From: Gilliamella sp. wkB178
GTDB lineage: Bacteria; Pseudomonadota; Gammaproteobacteria; Enterobacterales; Orbaceae
Direction: 5' to 3'
Assembly (NCBI RefSeq): GCF_001690705.1
Contig: NZ_LZGK01000013.1
Location: 620,001 to 684,000, forward strand
Length of the DNA stretch: 64,000 bases
Under the pieces are notes generated by a model. It was not told where the DNA came from. It did not search any database and saw only the letters and a program-made list of their open reading frames with translations. The first letter of the stretch is position 1; every line of letters starts with the position of its first letter. Of the stretch, positions 1 through 10,368 are shown one piece after another. The translations under genes and the position numbers were made by a program.

Positions 1-254
1 GTTTTACTATTTCAAGTTTAGGTGGTATTGGTACTACGGCGTTTACGCCAATAGTTAATGCGCCGGAAGTTGGTATATTGGGCGTATCCCGTTCTAGTAT
101 GAAACCAATATGGAATGGTAAAGAGTTTACACCTCGCTTAATGTTACCTTTATCACTTTCGTTTGATCACCGAGTCATTGATGGTGCCGATGGTGCGCGC
201 TTCTTAAGCCATATTGTTAACGTCTTATCCGACTTACGCCGTTTAGTGATGTAG
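1..254 (+). CDS. aceF: Pyruvate dehydrogenase E2, dihydrolipoyl acetyltransferase (3' end only)
   Basis: Only the last 83 codons are in the window, read in the frame starting at base 3. The translation contains the catalytic E2 signature [13 protein letters not shown], and the C-terminal LSDLRRLVM matches what I recall of E. coli AceF. This is the inner acyltransferase domain, which moves the acetyl group from lipoamide to CoA at the core of the pyruvate dehydrogenase complex. The lipoyl and E1/E3-binding domains lie upstream, outside the window. The gene ends 17 bp before lpdA on the same strand, so E2 and E3 are very probably cotranscribed. A 2-oxoglutarate dehydrogenase E2 (SucB) is less likely because of the close AceF-like C-terminus. 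Confidence 0.9.
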   Translation, partial: FTISSLGGIGTTAFTPIVNAPEVGILGVSRSSMKPIWNGKEFTPRLMLPLSLSFDHRVIDGADGARFLSHIVNVLSDLRRLVM

Positions 255-271
255 GGGGAGGGGAATATACT

Positions 272-1696
272 ATGAGTCAAGATGTCAAAACACAAGTTGT
301 GGTTCTTGGAGCAGGTCCTGCTGGTTATTCAGCTGCCTTTCGTGCCGCTGATTTAGGATTAGATGTGACTTTAGTCGAACGTTATTCAACTTTAGGTGGT
401 GTGTGTTTAAATGTGGGGTGTATTCCATCCAAAGCACTATTGCACGTGGCTAAAGTAATGGATGAGGCTAAAACACTGACTGAACAAGGCATTCATTTTG
501 GTACGCCTAAACTTGAATTAGACGTAGTTCGTGCCTGGAAGGAGAAGGTCATAAACCAACTGACTAATGGTCTGGCGGGTATGGCCAAAATGCGTAAAGT
601 TAATGTGATCCAAGGCGAAGCTCAATTTACCGGGAGTCACACTATGGATGTGACTTCAGCGAAAGGCATCATTAAAATTACTTTTGATAATGCTATTATT
701 GCTGCCGGTTCTCGACCAATTACCTTGCCATTTATTCCTCATGACGATCCAAGAATTTGGGATTCTACAGATGCCTTGGCATTAACCACTATTCCAAGAA
801 AACTGCTGCTAATGGGTGGTGGTATTATTGGTTTAGAAATGGGCACCGTTTACCATGCGTTAGGTTCGGAAGTGGATGTGGTCGAAATGTTAGATCAAGT
901 GATCCCTGCTGCAGATAAAGATGTAGTGAAAGTGTTTACTAAGCAGATCCAAAAGAAATTCACTTTGCGCTTAGAAACTAAAGTTAGCACGGTTGAAGCT
1001 AAACATGATGCTATTTATGTGACCATGGAAAAGAAAGATGGCACCACTGAAACCCATACTTACGATGCAGTATTAGTAGCTATTGGTCGTACACCAAATG
1101 GTAAACTCATCAGTGCAGAAAAAGCAGGCGTTAACGTGACAGATCGTGGCTTTATTGAAGTTGACAAACAGATGCGAACTAATGTGCCGCACATTTATGC
1201 GATTGGCGATATTGTTGGTCAACCAATGCTTGCGCATAAAGGTGTGCATGAAGGCCATGTAGCTGCGGAAGTCATTGCCGGTAAAAAACACTTTTTCGAT
1301 CCGAAAACTATCCCTTCTATTGCTTATACCGAACCAGAAGTAGCTTGGGTGGGCTTAACTGAAAAAGAAGCTAAAGCTAAAGGCTTTGATTATGAAGTAT
1401 CAGTCTTCCCATGGTCAGCATCTGGCCGAGCTATTGCTTCTGATTGCGCCGAAGGGATGACTAAGTTGATTTTCAATAAAGCTGATAATCGCTTGTTAGG
1501 TGGTGCGGTAGTGGGTGCTAATGGCGGTGAATTACTTGGCGAAATTACGTTAGCTGTTGAAATGGGCTGTGATGCCGAAGATATCGCATTAACAATTCAT
1601 GCCCACCCAACTCTGCATGAATCTATTGGCTTAGCGGCCGAAATCTTCGAAGGTACGGTCACTGATTTACCAAATGCCAAAGCCAAGAAAAAATAA
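272..1696 (+). CDS. lpdA: Dihydrolipoyl dehydrogenase (E3)
   Basis: A 474-residue flavoprotein, the same length as E. coli Lpd. It reoxidises dihydrolipoamide with NAD+ in the pyruvate and 2-oxoglutarate dehydrogenase complexes. An FAD-binding GAGPAG motif is at residues 13-18. The redox-active disulphide is in CLNVGC (Cys45, Cys50). The second nucleotide-binding loop GGGIIG is near 180-190. The C-terminal HAHPTLHE segment (443-450) supplies the catalytic His-Glu pair to the partner subunit. A purine-rich ribosome site (gggagggg) precedes the ATG. It follows aceF by 17 bp and a good terminator follows it, so it is the last gene of the pdh operon. Confidence 0.97.
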   Translation: MSQDVKTQVVVLGAGPAGYSAAFRAADLGLDVTLVERYSTLGGVCLNVGCIPSKALLHVAKVMDEAKTLTEQGIHFGTPKLELDVVRAWKEKVINQLTNGLAGMAKMRKVNVIQGEAQFTGSHTMDVTSAKGIIKITFDNAIIAAGSRPITLPFIPHDDPRIWDSTDALALTTIPRKLLLMGGGIIGLEMGTVYHALGSEVDVVEMLDQVIPAADKDVVKVFTKQIQKKFTLRLETKVSTVEAKHDAIYVTMEKKDGTTETHTYDAVLVAIGRTPNGKLISAEKAGVNVTDRGFIEVDKQMRTNVPHIYAIGDIVGQPMLAHKGVHEGHVAAEVIAGKKHFFDPKTIPSIAYTEPEVAWVGLTEKEAKAKGFDYEVSVFPWSASGRAIASDCAEGMTKLIFNKADNRLLGGAVVGANGGELLGEITLAVEMGCDAEDIALTIHAHPTLHESIGLAAEIFEGTVTDLPNAKAKKK

Positions 1697-1730
1697 TAGC
1701 AATTGAGCATATTGTTTTTACAAAAATTAT

Positions 1731-1758
1731 GCCGTCAGTAATACTGACGGTATTTTTG
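1731..1758 (+). terminator. Rho-independent terminator after lpdA
   Basis: Inverted repeat CCGTCAGTA / TACTGACGG followed by TATTTTTG, about 35 bp after the lpdA stop. It closes the pdh operon. Confidence 0.85.
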
Positions 1759-1788
1759 CTTACCACCAAATACCACCAAATTAATTTT

Positions 1789-1830
1789 GTAAAGATGTTT
1801 CCTGAGAACCCTACGTTTCAGTATAAAATA
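1789..1830 (+). repeat. Dispersed intergenic repeat, copy 1
   Basis: A 42-bp element running from gtaaagatgtttcctgag to acgtttcagtataaaata. It lies between the convergent lpdA and HAD phosphatase genes. Three more copies occur near 15.6, 31.3 and 46.9 kb. The centre (aaccct) differs from the other copies (aggtat, aggcat, acatat), which weakens the small internal TATAC/GTATA inverted repeat here. Confidence 0.8.
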
Positions 1831-1875
1831 ACTAACGAATTATTGATGAATTGGAATAATTATACAATTTAGTGT

Positions 1876-2622
1876 TTATCTTATTATTTCCTTCTGATAT
1901 TTTTTACTTGGTATACAAGCAATTGTTGATTTTTCCATGCCTAAAGCATGATTAGCATTAAAAGTAATAGTTATCTCGCCATTAGAATGACTACTGACAT
2001 TAACACCAGTAAAATCAGGTATTGTTAGCTTTGCGCCACATTCGACTAATTCAGTGTTACCAATGCCAACGCAAAATGCGCCAGCTGCAACTGCCGAAGT
2101 TACGCCACTACGGGAGTCTTCAAAGACTAAAGTTTGTTCTGACGATAGATGTAAACGCTGTGCCGCTAAAATATAAGGGTCAGGGAATGGTTTTCCACGA
2201 CTCACATTATCACGTTCAACAATAACCGAAATATATTTATCAACGCCGAGCATGCTGGTTACACGGTCAACTTTTTCGCGCCAGCCACTGGTTACAATCC
2301 CAACATGAATGTTGACCGCATGGAGTGAGGTAATTAACTGTGCTACTCCGGGGATTGGATCATAGGTTGCCGTATTTTCACAATCAATAATGTGAGCTTG
2401 TACTTTCTGCTGATCATCTATGGGTAGATCAGCAAAAAGTGCGCGGATAGTATGTGGCCCGGGTTGCCCATGAATATGATGCAGCATATCTTGTTCTGAT
2501 ATTGTTATGCTATACATTTGAGCAGCTTCTAACCAAGCCCGTTCTATAACAGCATTAGAATCAATAAGTACACCATCCATATCAAACAACACTGCCGCAA
2601 TTTTAGGTATATGATTATTCAT
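1876..2622 (-). CDS. HAD-superfamily sugar-phosphate phosphatase-like protein
   Basis: A 248-residue haloacid-dehalogenase hydrolase of the beta-phosphoglucomutase/phosphatase branch. Motif I is DMDGV with nucleophile Asp14 and general acid Asp16. Motif II is Thr111 (VTSGW), motif III Lys144 (GKPFPDPY) and motif IV Glu168-Asp169 (FEDSRSG). The small cap between motifs I and II fits enzymes acting on small sugar or polyol phosphates, such as 2-deoxyglucose-6-P, glycerol-3-P or mannitol-1-P. The substrate cannot be told from sequence. It is divergent from a LysR gene with 234 bp between the starts, the usual arrangement when the regulator controls its neighbour. An AGGAT ribosome site precedes the ATG. 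Confidence 0.8.
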   Translation of the reverse strand: MNNHIPKIAAVLFDMDGVLIDSNAVIERAWLEAAQMYSITISEQDMLHHIHGQPGPHTIRALFADLPIDDQQKVQAHIIDCENTATYDPIPGVAQLITSLHAVNIHVGIVTSGWREKVDRVTSMLGVDKYISVIVERDNVSRGKPFPDPYILAAQRLHLSSEQTLVFEDSRSGVTSAVAAGAFCVGIGNTELVECGAKLTIPDFTGVNVSSHSNGEITITFNANHALGMEKSTIACIPSKKYQKEIIR

Positions 2623-2856
2623 TTATACTATCCTTATTTTATACATTATTGATCTTTCCAGAATTTCAACTGATTACACAATATTTTCTGGTATTACTTA
2701 AATTACGTTAATTTGATTATCAGTTGTTATGAAAAACAATCTTATGCCAGTAAAACAGCAAAACAGCAAAAGACTTGTTATCTTTATAGATTTTAAATGG
2801 TATGATATGTTGGTTATTAGTAGCTGTATAATTCAATTTTTTTCTGGAATCTATAA

Positions 2857-3735
2857 ATGAAAGGAATAGATATAAAACTTCTAAACGCTTTTGTTACGTT
2901 GGTGAAAAAGGGCAATTACACAAATGCTGCTAAATCGCTGTTTTTAACACAACCGGCGTTATCGAAGCAGATAAAGACACTAGAAAAATTGACTAATGGA
3001 CAGCTTTTTTTACGTGGTCGTCACGGTGCCACTTTAACTGCATTTGGGGAGCAACTTTACCCAAAGGCTAATGAAATTTTACAATCTCATATTGAATTCC
3101 TCAATTATGCTAAACAATTGAATAATTCTAATCATGAAAAATTATTTATAGGTTTCGGAATTTCTTCATTTCAAAATGTTCCACATTGGATCAATCAATT
3201 TCGGCAACAATATCCAGAATGTGATGTAGAAATTAATCAACTGCCCTCTAGTATACAAATGAAAATGTTGCAAGAAGGGAATTTACATGCCGGATTTGTC
3301 AGAATGCCAATAACCAAAAATCTAGCGTCGCAAGTTATTCATGAAGAGGTATTAGTTTTGGCGGTACCAACGACATGTGATATTGATCCTTCCGATATGC
3401 AACACATATTATCTGCTTATCCATTGTTGCAGTTAGATCCTTTAACCAATCCATGTCTAGCAGCGGAAACAAAATTATATCTACAAAATAACCTACTAGT
3501 AGCTAATCAAGTTTCCATTATGGGAGATATGACGACTCTATTAGCGTTAGTTGCTGGCGGGAATGGAATTGCATTTTTGCCGCAAAGTGTGCAACATTTT
3601 TTACCGGATGGTGTAAAACTGCTTATTCCACCTAAGAACCAAATTTGTTGGCAGATTGGTGTCAGCTGGAACCCAGAATTGACAAATTATTTTCGCGATG
3701 ACTTTCTCAAAATTGTGATGACCGATGTAAGGTAA
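2857..3735 (+). CDS. LysR-family transcriptional regulator
   Basis: A 292-residue LysR-type regulator. The N-terminal winged helix-turn-helix (about 1-60) has the typical pattern KLLNAFVTLVKKGNYTNAAK...LTQPALSKQIKTLE. The remainder resembles the periplasmic-binding-protein-like effector domain, with typical segments such as ALVAGGNGIAFLPQ near 230. The effector is unknown. It is divergent from the HAD phosphatase and upstream of the convergent manA. LysR proteins commonly regulate the divergent gene through the shared intergenic region, so the phosphatase is the likeliest target. This is an inference. Confidence 0.85.
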   Translation: MKGIDIKLLNAFVTLVKKGNYTNAAKSLFLTQPALSKQIKTLEKLTNGQLFLRGRHGATLTAFGEQLYPKANEILQSHIEFLNYAKQLNNSNHEKLFIGFGISSFQNVPHWINQFRQQYPECDVEINQLPSSIQMKMLQEGNLHAGFVRMPITKNLASQVIHEEVLVLAVPTTCDIDPSDMQHILSAYPLLQLDPLTNPCLAAETKLYLQNNLLVANQVSIMGDMTTLLALVAGGNGIAFLPQSVQHFLPDGVKLLIPPKNQICWQIGVSWNPELTNYFRDDFLKIVMTDVR

Positions 3736-3826
3736 TCTATTTTTGAATATAGCTGTCTGTTCTAACTTACGGTATTAAAAAGTAGCAACTTGTTGGTTAA
3801 TAATTGCAACTAGTTGCTACCATTAT

Positions 3827-5014
3827 TTAATTAGCAGCTTTTGCCAGTACTCCAGTACCACTATAGCTGTAATTTTCAGTATCGTAAGCGATAAAAGCTG
3901 ATTCACCCGTGGTTAATGTTAATGATTGTGTTTGCGTTTTGATGGTTATCTTTCCTTTAATACAAAATAAAATCTGTGGACTGGTAACCGATTCAGATCT
4001 TGTTTGATTATCACTTTGAATAATTTCAAATGTAAAATCAGCAACCGGGATCGGGAAATCAGTTTTATTTTGGTTAATAATCGGTTTGGTGGTGAGTTGT
4101 TTCAATGGCACGCTATTAAAATGCGTATTTTTAATCACTTCAGGGATATCGATGTGTTTTGACGTTAACCCCGCCCGCAAGACATTATCTGAATTGGCCA
4201 TAACTTCTAACCCTGTGCCTTGTATATAAGCATGTGGAGTTTCCGCATATAAAAACATAGCTTCGCCGGGATGTAATTCAATAACATTTAAAATCAAAGG
4301 CATGAAAATACCAATATCGTCAGGATATTCTTGTGCCAAAGTTTGCACTGTTAAATAAGGTTCGTCAGTACGTGATTGAATACTGGTTAATAATTGGTTA
4401 ATCGCTTGTTGCTTTTGCTCGGATGAAAGTGAAAGTAATGTTTGAAAGAACGATTTTAATTGATCTGGATTACGGTTTTGTTGCAATTGTTGTATTTCAT
4501 TGCTAATAGTTGTGGTAGTGACTTGGTCAAACAGCGCTATAATCTCATCAATCGGTCGAAAAGAATTCATAGCTTTAAAGGGTGTTAAGGCATAGATAAG
4601 TTCGGGTTTATGATTAGGATCTTTATAATTGCGTTGCGGAGAATTAAGATCAATGCCCAACTTATTTTCTCTATCAAAGCCTAGCTTGGCTTTTGCTTTA
4701 GTTGGATGAACTTGGATTGATAACGCTTTATTGGCAGCCAACACTTTGAATAGAAAAGGCAGACCATGATAATGTTCCAAAGTGCTTTTACCTAATGTTG
4801 CTAACGGATTGGTGGTAATGAGTTCGTCTAATCTGACTTTATGATTGTCGGCAGTAACCGCAACTGAACATCCTAACGGATGAGCCCCCATCCACATTTC
4901 AGCCATCGGTTGTTGGTCTGGATTTTTGATGCCAAATAATAAGCTCATGCTGTCAAGACTACCCCAAGCATAGTTCTTAATAGTATTTTCAAGTTTCCAC
5001 ATTGTTTGCTTCAT
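3827..5014 (-). CDS. manA: Mannose-6-phosphate isomerase, class I
   Basis: A 395-residue type I phosphomannose isomerase, interconverting mannose-6-P and fructose-6-P with a Zn2+ cofactor. The N-terminus contains the family signature NYAWGS (14-19). Gln101 and His103 (SIQVHP) and Glu138 (HKPELIYAL) correspond to metal ligands. The ETPHAYIQGTGLEVMANSDN segment is the conserved C-terminal catalytic block. An AAGGAT ribosome site 7 nt upstream supports the ATG at 5014. A second Met four codons in would match the E. coli N-terminus. The gene stands alone between the convergent lysR-type gene and the divergent prfA operon. It would feed dietary mannose into glycolysis or supply nucleotide-sugar precursors. 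Confidence 0.95.
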   Translation of the reverse strand: MKQTMWKLENTIKNYAWGSLDSMSLLFGIKNPDQQPMAEMWMGAHPLGCSVAVTADNHKVRLDELITTNPLATLGKSTLEHYHGLPFLFKVLAANKALSIQVHPTKAKAKLGFDRENKLGIDLNSPQRNYKDPNHKPELIYALTPFKAMNSFRPIDEIIALFDQVTTTTISNEIQQLQQNRNPDQLKSFFQTLLSLSSEQKQQAINQLLTSIQSRTDEPYLTVQTLAQEYPDDIGIFMPLILNVIELHPGEAMFLYAETPHAYIQGTGLEVMANSDNVLRAGLTSKHIDIPEVIKNTHFNSVPLKQLTTKPIINQNKTDFPIPVADFTFEIIQSDNQTRSESVTSPQILFCIKGKITIKTQTQSLTLTTGESAFIAYDTENYSYSGTGVLAKAAN

Positions 5015-5299
5015 ATTGGCATCCTTTTGAATTTGTTCACTAATATCAGGTTACATCAAATAAATGCAATAACTATACTCTACACAAAAGTTGTTGTAAC
5101 TATCCTAAAGCTATTTTTTAGTAAATTGTTATAGATTAACAATATCATACTGCAAGTTACAACAGGAATTAATTTAATAAATTTATAGTTAGTTTAAACT
5201 GGAATTGCTTGCTGACAATCAGGCGGAACTATATTTTGCAAGCGATTAAGTATATAATGCTCGGCAAATTTATTATTGACTATAAAAAATCTATATTTT

Positions 5300-6381
5300 A
5301 TGAAACCTTCTATTATCAGTAAATTAGAAACTCTACAAGAGCGTTATGAGGAAGTTCAAGCATTATTATCTGACGCTGCGGTCATCGCTGATCAAAATCG
5401 TTTTCGTACTTTATCTAAAGAATATTCACAATTATCTGATGTAGTTAAATGTTTTACTAACTGGAAGCAAACTCAAGAAGATATTGAAACTGCCAAAATG
5501 ATGTTGGCAGATCCAGAAATGAGTGAAATGGCACAAGAAGAGCTTAATGAAGCACTTAACCGAGTGGAACAACTGGAACAACAGTTACAAGTTTTACTAT
5601 TACCTAAAGATCCTAATGATGATTATAACTGTTTTGTTGAGGTGAGGGCCGGAACTGGTGGTGATGAAGCCGCTATTTTTGCTGGTGATTTAGCCCGAAT
5701 GTATACTCGTTTTGCTGAATCACGTAATTGGCGAGTGGAAATTATGAGTGCCAATGATGGTGAACATGGTGGTTATAAAGAAGTCATAATGTTAGTTACT
5801 GGTGATGGGGCATACGGTAATTTGAAATTTGAATCCGGTGGTCACCGAGTGCAGCGGGTACCGGAAACTGAGTCGCAAGGCCGTATCCACACTTCAGCAT
5901 GTACTGTAGCTGTGTTGCCGGAAGTCCCGGAAGCTGAAATGCCCGAAATTAATCCGGCGGATTTAAAAATTGATACTTATCGTTCATCAGGCGCTGGTGG
6001 TCAGCACGTTAATACTACCGATTCTGCAATTCGCATTACTCACTTACCAACCGGAATTGTAGTTGAGTGCCAAGATGAGCGTTCACAACATAAAAATAAA
6101 GCTAAAGCTATGTCAGTGTTAGCCGCACGTATTCAAGATGCTGAAATGCGTAAACGTCAGCAAGAGGAAGCTTCAACTCGGCGTAACCTTTTAGGCTCGG
6201 GCGATCGTTCTGACCGAATTCGGACTTATAATTATCCACAAGGTCGAGTAACCGATCACCGCATCAATTTAACAATTTATCGTTTAGATGAAGTCATGGA
6301 AGGTAAATTGGATATGTTAATCGATCCAATTATCCAAGAATATCAAGCAGACCAATTGGCAGCTTTATCGGAACAAGACGA

Positions 6382-6385
<4 letters not shown>
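5300..6385 (+). CDS. prfA: Peptide chain release factor 1
   Basis: RF1 recognises UAA and UAG and triggers peptide release on the ribosome. The ATG at 5300 gives 361 residues and puts GGQ at 233-235 and the tripeptide anticodon PxT (here PET) at 188-190, the same numbering as E. coli RF1. An in-frame ATG at 5276 would add eight residues not expected in the family, so the later start is preferred. A possible -10 box (TATAAT, 5253-5258) lies upstream. The stop overlaps the start of prmC by 4 bp, so the methyltransferase that modifies the GGQ glutamine is translationally coupled to its substrate. No hemA gene precedes it, unlike in E. coli. Confidence 0.97.
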
Positions 6386-8090
<1,705 letters not shown>

Positions 8091-8165
8091 TACCCGTCAG
8101 GGCAAATATATTCTAGACAATACATAGTGAATGATTAACAGCTGGTAATATACTCCACCGCTATT

Positions 8166-8200
8166 TAAAAAAGAGAAATTCTAGCAATTTCTCTTTTTTA
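8166..8200. terminator. Bidirectional terminator between kdsA and rraB
   Basis: AAAAAAGAGAAATT and its complement AATTTCTCTTTTTT flank a short loop, giving U-tracts on both strands. It lies between convergent kdsA and rraB and can serve both. Confidence 0.85.
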
Positions 8201-8256
8201 TTTAAATTGCATCAACGCGTTAACTAATTATCCTTGTTATTATGCTGAAATGCTAA

Positions 8257-8652
8257 TCAATGAATAGTTTCACCTTCTAGATCTTCATCATCTAGTTCAT
8301 CGCTACCATCTTCATAATATGTTCCCCAACCGTCGTAATTAACTCCAAATTGTTCGGTAAGCGTAATAATCTGGGCGATTTGTGCATTTATCAATTCTGC
8401 ATCAAGAGGTACTTCAGAAACGATATCAAAACCGATAACGACATTGCCTAAATCATCAACATCTTCATCAGGATCAGTGGCTTCATAACCTAATTTGTAG
8501 GCTTCAACCGCAACTTTTTCCAACTTATCAAAATTCTCAGATGAAATATGATGTTCAATCAGATAAAGTGCATGGGGATCGCTACCATCAGCTAATAGTT
8601 CTTCAATAATGGATTGCGTATCTTGTTGAGCAAGGAGAATTTGATCTTTCAT
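8257..8652 (-). CDS. rraB: Regulator of ribonuclease E activity B
   Basis: A 131-residue acidic cytoplasmic protein matching E. coli RraB (YjgD) in order and motifs: IIEELLADGSDP, LYLIEHH, AVEAYKLGYE, YDGWGTYYED and a very acidic C-terminal tail. RraB binds RNase E and changes the make-up of the degradosome. The family is mostly confined to gammaproteobacteria. It is divergent from rnm, another RNA-processing gene, with only ~70 bp between likely starts, so their promoters must overlap. The two neighbours convergent to it end at the shared terminator. Confidence 0.93.
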   Translation of the reverse strand: MKDQILLAQQDTQSIIEELLADGSDPHALYLIEHHISSENFDKLEKVAVEAYKLGYEATDPDEDVDDLGNVVIGFDIVSEVPLDAELINAQIAQIITLTEQFGVNYDGWGTYYEDGSDELDDEDLEGETIH

Positions 8653-8683
8653 AATATACCTTTTAGTGGTCGTGCAAATTGTG

Positions 8684-8692
8684 TGGTATATT
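8684..8692 (+). promoter_or_regulatory. Extended -10 promoter element for rnm
   Basis: TGGTATATT (8684-8692) fits an extended -10 (TGnTATATT). Transcription would start near 8699, downstream of an upstream in-frame ATG at 8666 and before the GTG at 8723. This supports the GTG start of rnm. Confidence 0.5.
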
Positions 8693-8722
8693 ACACGTTT
8701 AAAAATAATTTTCGAGAAAAAA

Positions 8723-9559
8723 GTGATCGTTGATTTACATTCTCATACCACAGCATCTGATGGCATCTTAACACCAACCGAATTGGTAAAAAGAGCAGTA
8801 AACAACCAAATTGATATTTTGGCTATTACTGATCATGACACAGTGAAGGGCTTACCCGAAGCTCAACAAGTCATCAAAGATGAAAAATTGCCGCTTAAGT
8901 TAGTTTGTGGAGTTGAAATATCAACAATTTGGAAAAATAACGAAATCCACATTGTCGGCTTAAATATTGATATTGAAAATGCAGAATTAGTCGCGCTTTT
9001 ACTATCACAAGAACAAAGGCGAATTAAACGTGCCATTGCCATTAGTGAAAAATTGGCTAAGTTGCATATTGAAGATGCTTATACGCAAGCACAACAGTTT
9101 GCTAAGGGTGATATTGTTTCACGCGCTCACTTTGCTCGGTTCTTAGTCGCTAATGGTTGGGTGAAAGATGTGAAACAAGCGTTCAAAAAATATTTAGGTA
9201 AAAGTGGTTATGCTTATGTTCCTACTCAATGCTGTAGCATTAGTGACGCAGTCAATACCATTCATGCCGCAGGTGGGCAAGCGGTATTAGCACATCCGAC
9301 GCGTTATGATTTAACGTTAACCAAATTGAAATTACTGATTGCTGATTTTAAAGACTGTGGTGGCGATGCTATTGAAGTGTCACAAAGCCGGCAAACTCAA
9401 GATGATTTGCAGAAGCTAGCTAAATTAGCTAATCAATTTGAACTTTTGGCATCGCAAGGTTCAGATTTTCATGATCTGGTTAATTATCTCGATTTAGGTA
9501 AGACCACACCATTACCAGGTAGTGTTACACCAATTTGGCATAATTGGTCACTTGATTAG
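8723..9559 (+). CDS. rnm: PHP-domain 5'-3' exoribonuclease (RNase AM, formerly TrpH/YciV)
   Basis: A 278-residue polymerase-and-histidinol-phosphatase domain protein. The metal-binding motifs are visible in order: DLHSHTTASDG at the N-terminus, ITDHD, GVEIST, AHPTRY and QGSDFH near the C-terminus. E. coli RNase AM removes nucleotides from RNA 5' ends, including rRNA maturation, and hydrolyses 3',5'-nucleoside bisphosphates. I chose the GTG start at 8723 because the family begins within a few residues of (I/V)xDLHSHT and a promoter-like element lies between 8666 and 8723. yciO and rluB follow on the same strand, as in enterics. Confidence 0.92.
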   Translation: MIVDLHSHTTASDGILTPTELVKRAVNNQIDILAITDHDTVKGLPEAQQVIKDEKLPLKLVCGVEISTIWKNNEIHIVGLNIDIENAELVALLLSQEQRRIKRAIAISEKLAKLHIEDAYTQAQQFAKGDIVSRAHFARFLVANGWVKDVKQAFKKYLGKSGYAYVPTQCCSISDAVNTIHAAGGQAVLAHPTRYDLTLTKLKLLIADFKDCGGDAIEVSQSRQTQDDLQKLAKLANQFELLASQGSDFHDLVNYLDLGKTTPLPGSVTPIWHNWSLD

Positions 9560-9666
9560 GATCGGTTAATAACGCTTTATAACACTGTCCATTGAATTTT
9601 ATTAGTGGAATAACACTCAACACTGTAACAGGAATTTTAAATAGTTTATTGATATAGAAGAACATT

Positions 9667-10287
9667 ATGAGCCAAACATTTTATATTCATCCGGATAATC
9701 CGCAAACTAGGCTGTTAGATCAGGTGGTAAAAATATTAAACGACGGTGGCGTGATAGCGTTTCCAACTGATTCTGGTTATTCACTTGGTTGTTTGTTAGA
9801 TAATAAATATGGCGTTGATCGCATTTGTCAAATTCGGCAACTCGATAAACACCATAATTTTACGCTTATGTGTCGCGATTTATCTGAATTATCCTCCTAC
9901 GCGTTTGTCGATAATGCCACTTTTAGATTATTAAAAAATAATACACCCGGTAAGTACGTATTTATTTTGCAAGCCAGTAAAGAAGTACCACGACGCTTAA
10001 TGAATGAAAAACGTAAAACCATTGGTTTACGTATTCCCGATAATAAAATTGATTTAGCTTTGTTGGAATTATTGGGGCAACCTTTAATGACCACTACCTT
10101 AATTTTACCTAATGATGATGAAGCGCAATCAGACCCGGACGAAATTGAAGATAAAATTGGTCACCAACTAGATGCTATCGTGCATGGTGGTTATATTGGG
10201 CAACAACCAACAACTATTGTTGATTTGACTAATGACTATCCTGATATCATTCGTCAAGGTAGTGGTGACACTACACCGTTTGCATAG
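9667..10287 (+). CDS. yciO: YrdC/Sua5-family RNA-binding protein YciO
   Basis: A 206-residue YrdC-fold protein, the same length as E. coli YciO. The fold's nucleotide-binding region is visible as AFPTDSGYSLGC (about 32-43), followed by KHHNFTLMCRDLSELSSYA and GLRIPDN. The family is related to TsaC, which makes threonylcarbamoyl-AMP for tRNA t6A, but YciO is a separate group and its role is less certain. The position between rnm and rluB matches enteric gene order. The stop is followed by a modest hairpin (10299-10322). Confidence 0.92.
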   Translation: MSQTFYIHPDNPQTRLLDQVVKILNDGGVIAFPTDSGYSLGCLLDNKYGVDRICQIRQLDKHHNFTLMCRDLSELSSYAFVDNATFRLLKNNTPGKYVFILQASKEVPRRLMNEKRKTIGLRIPDNKIDLALLELLGQPLMTTTLILPNDDEAQSDPDEIEDKIGHQLDAIVHGGYIGQQPTTIVDLTNDYPDIIRQGSGDTTPFA

Positions 10288-10368
10288 TAAATTTTTATAT
10301 ATCATCAATGCGTTGGTGATATTGTAAATAGTAAAAATGATACCTGAGAAGGTAACAGTGAGGATAAT

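Noticed and set aside
1073-1291. ORF on the minus strand inside lpdA, and many similar ones (for example 6588-6842, 16113-16364, 27638-28048, 48229-48726)
   Set aside because: They lie wholly inside strongly conserved genes on the opposite strand or another frame and show no domain pattern.
1761-1780. Tandem taccaccaaa repeat after lpdA
   Set aside because: Only two units, lying just after a terminator; no sign of function.
8666-8722. Upstream ATG giving a longer rnm product
   Set aside because: The extra 19 residues are not family-like, and an extended -10 element lies inside that stretch.
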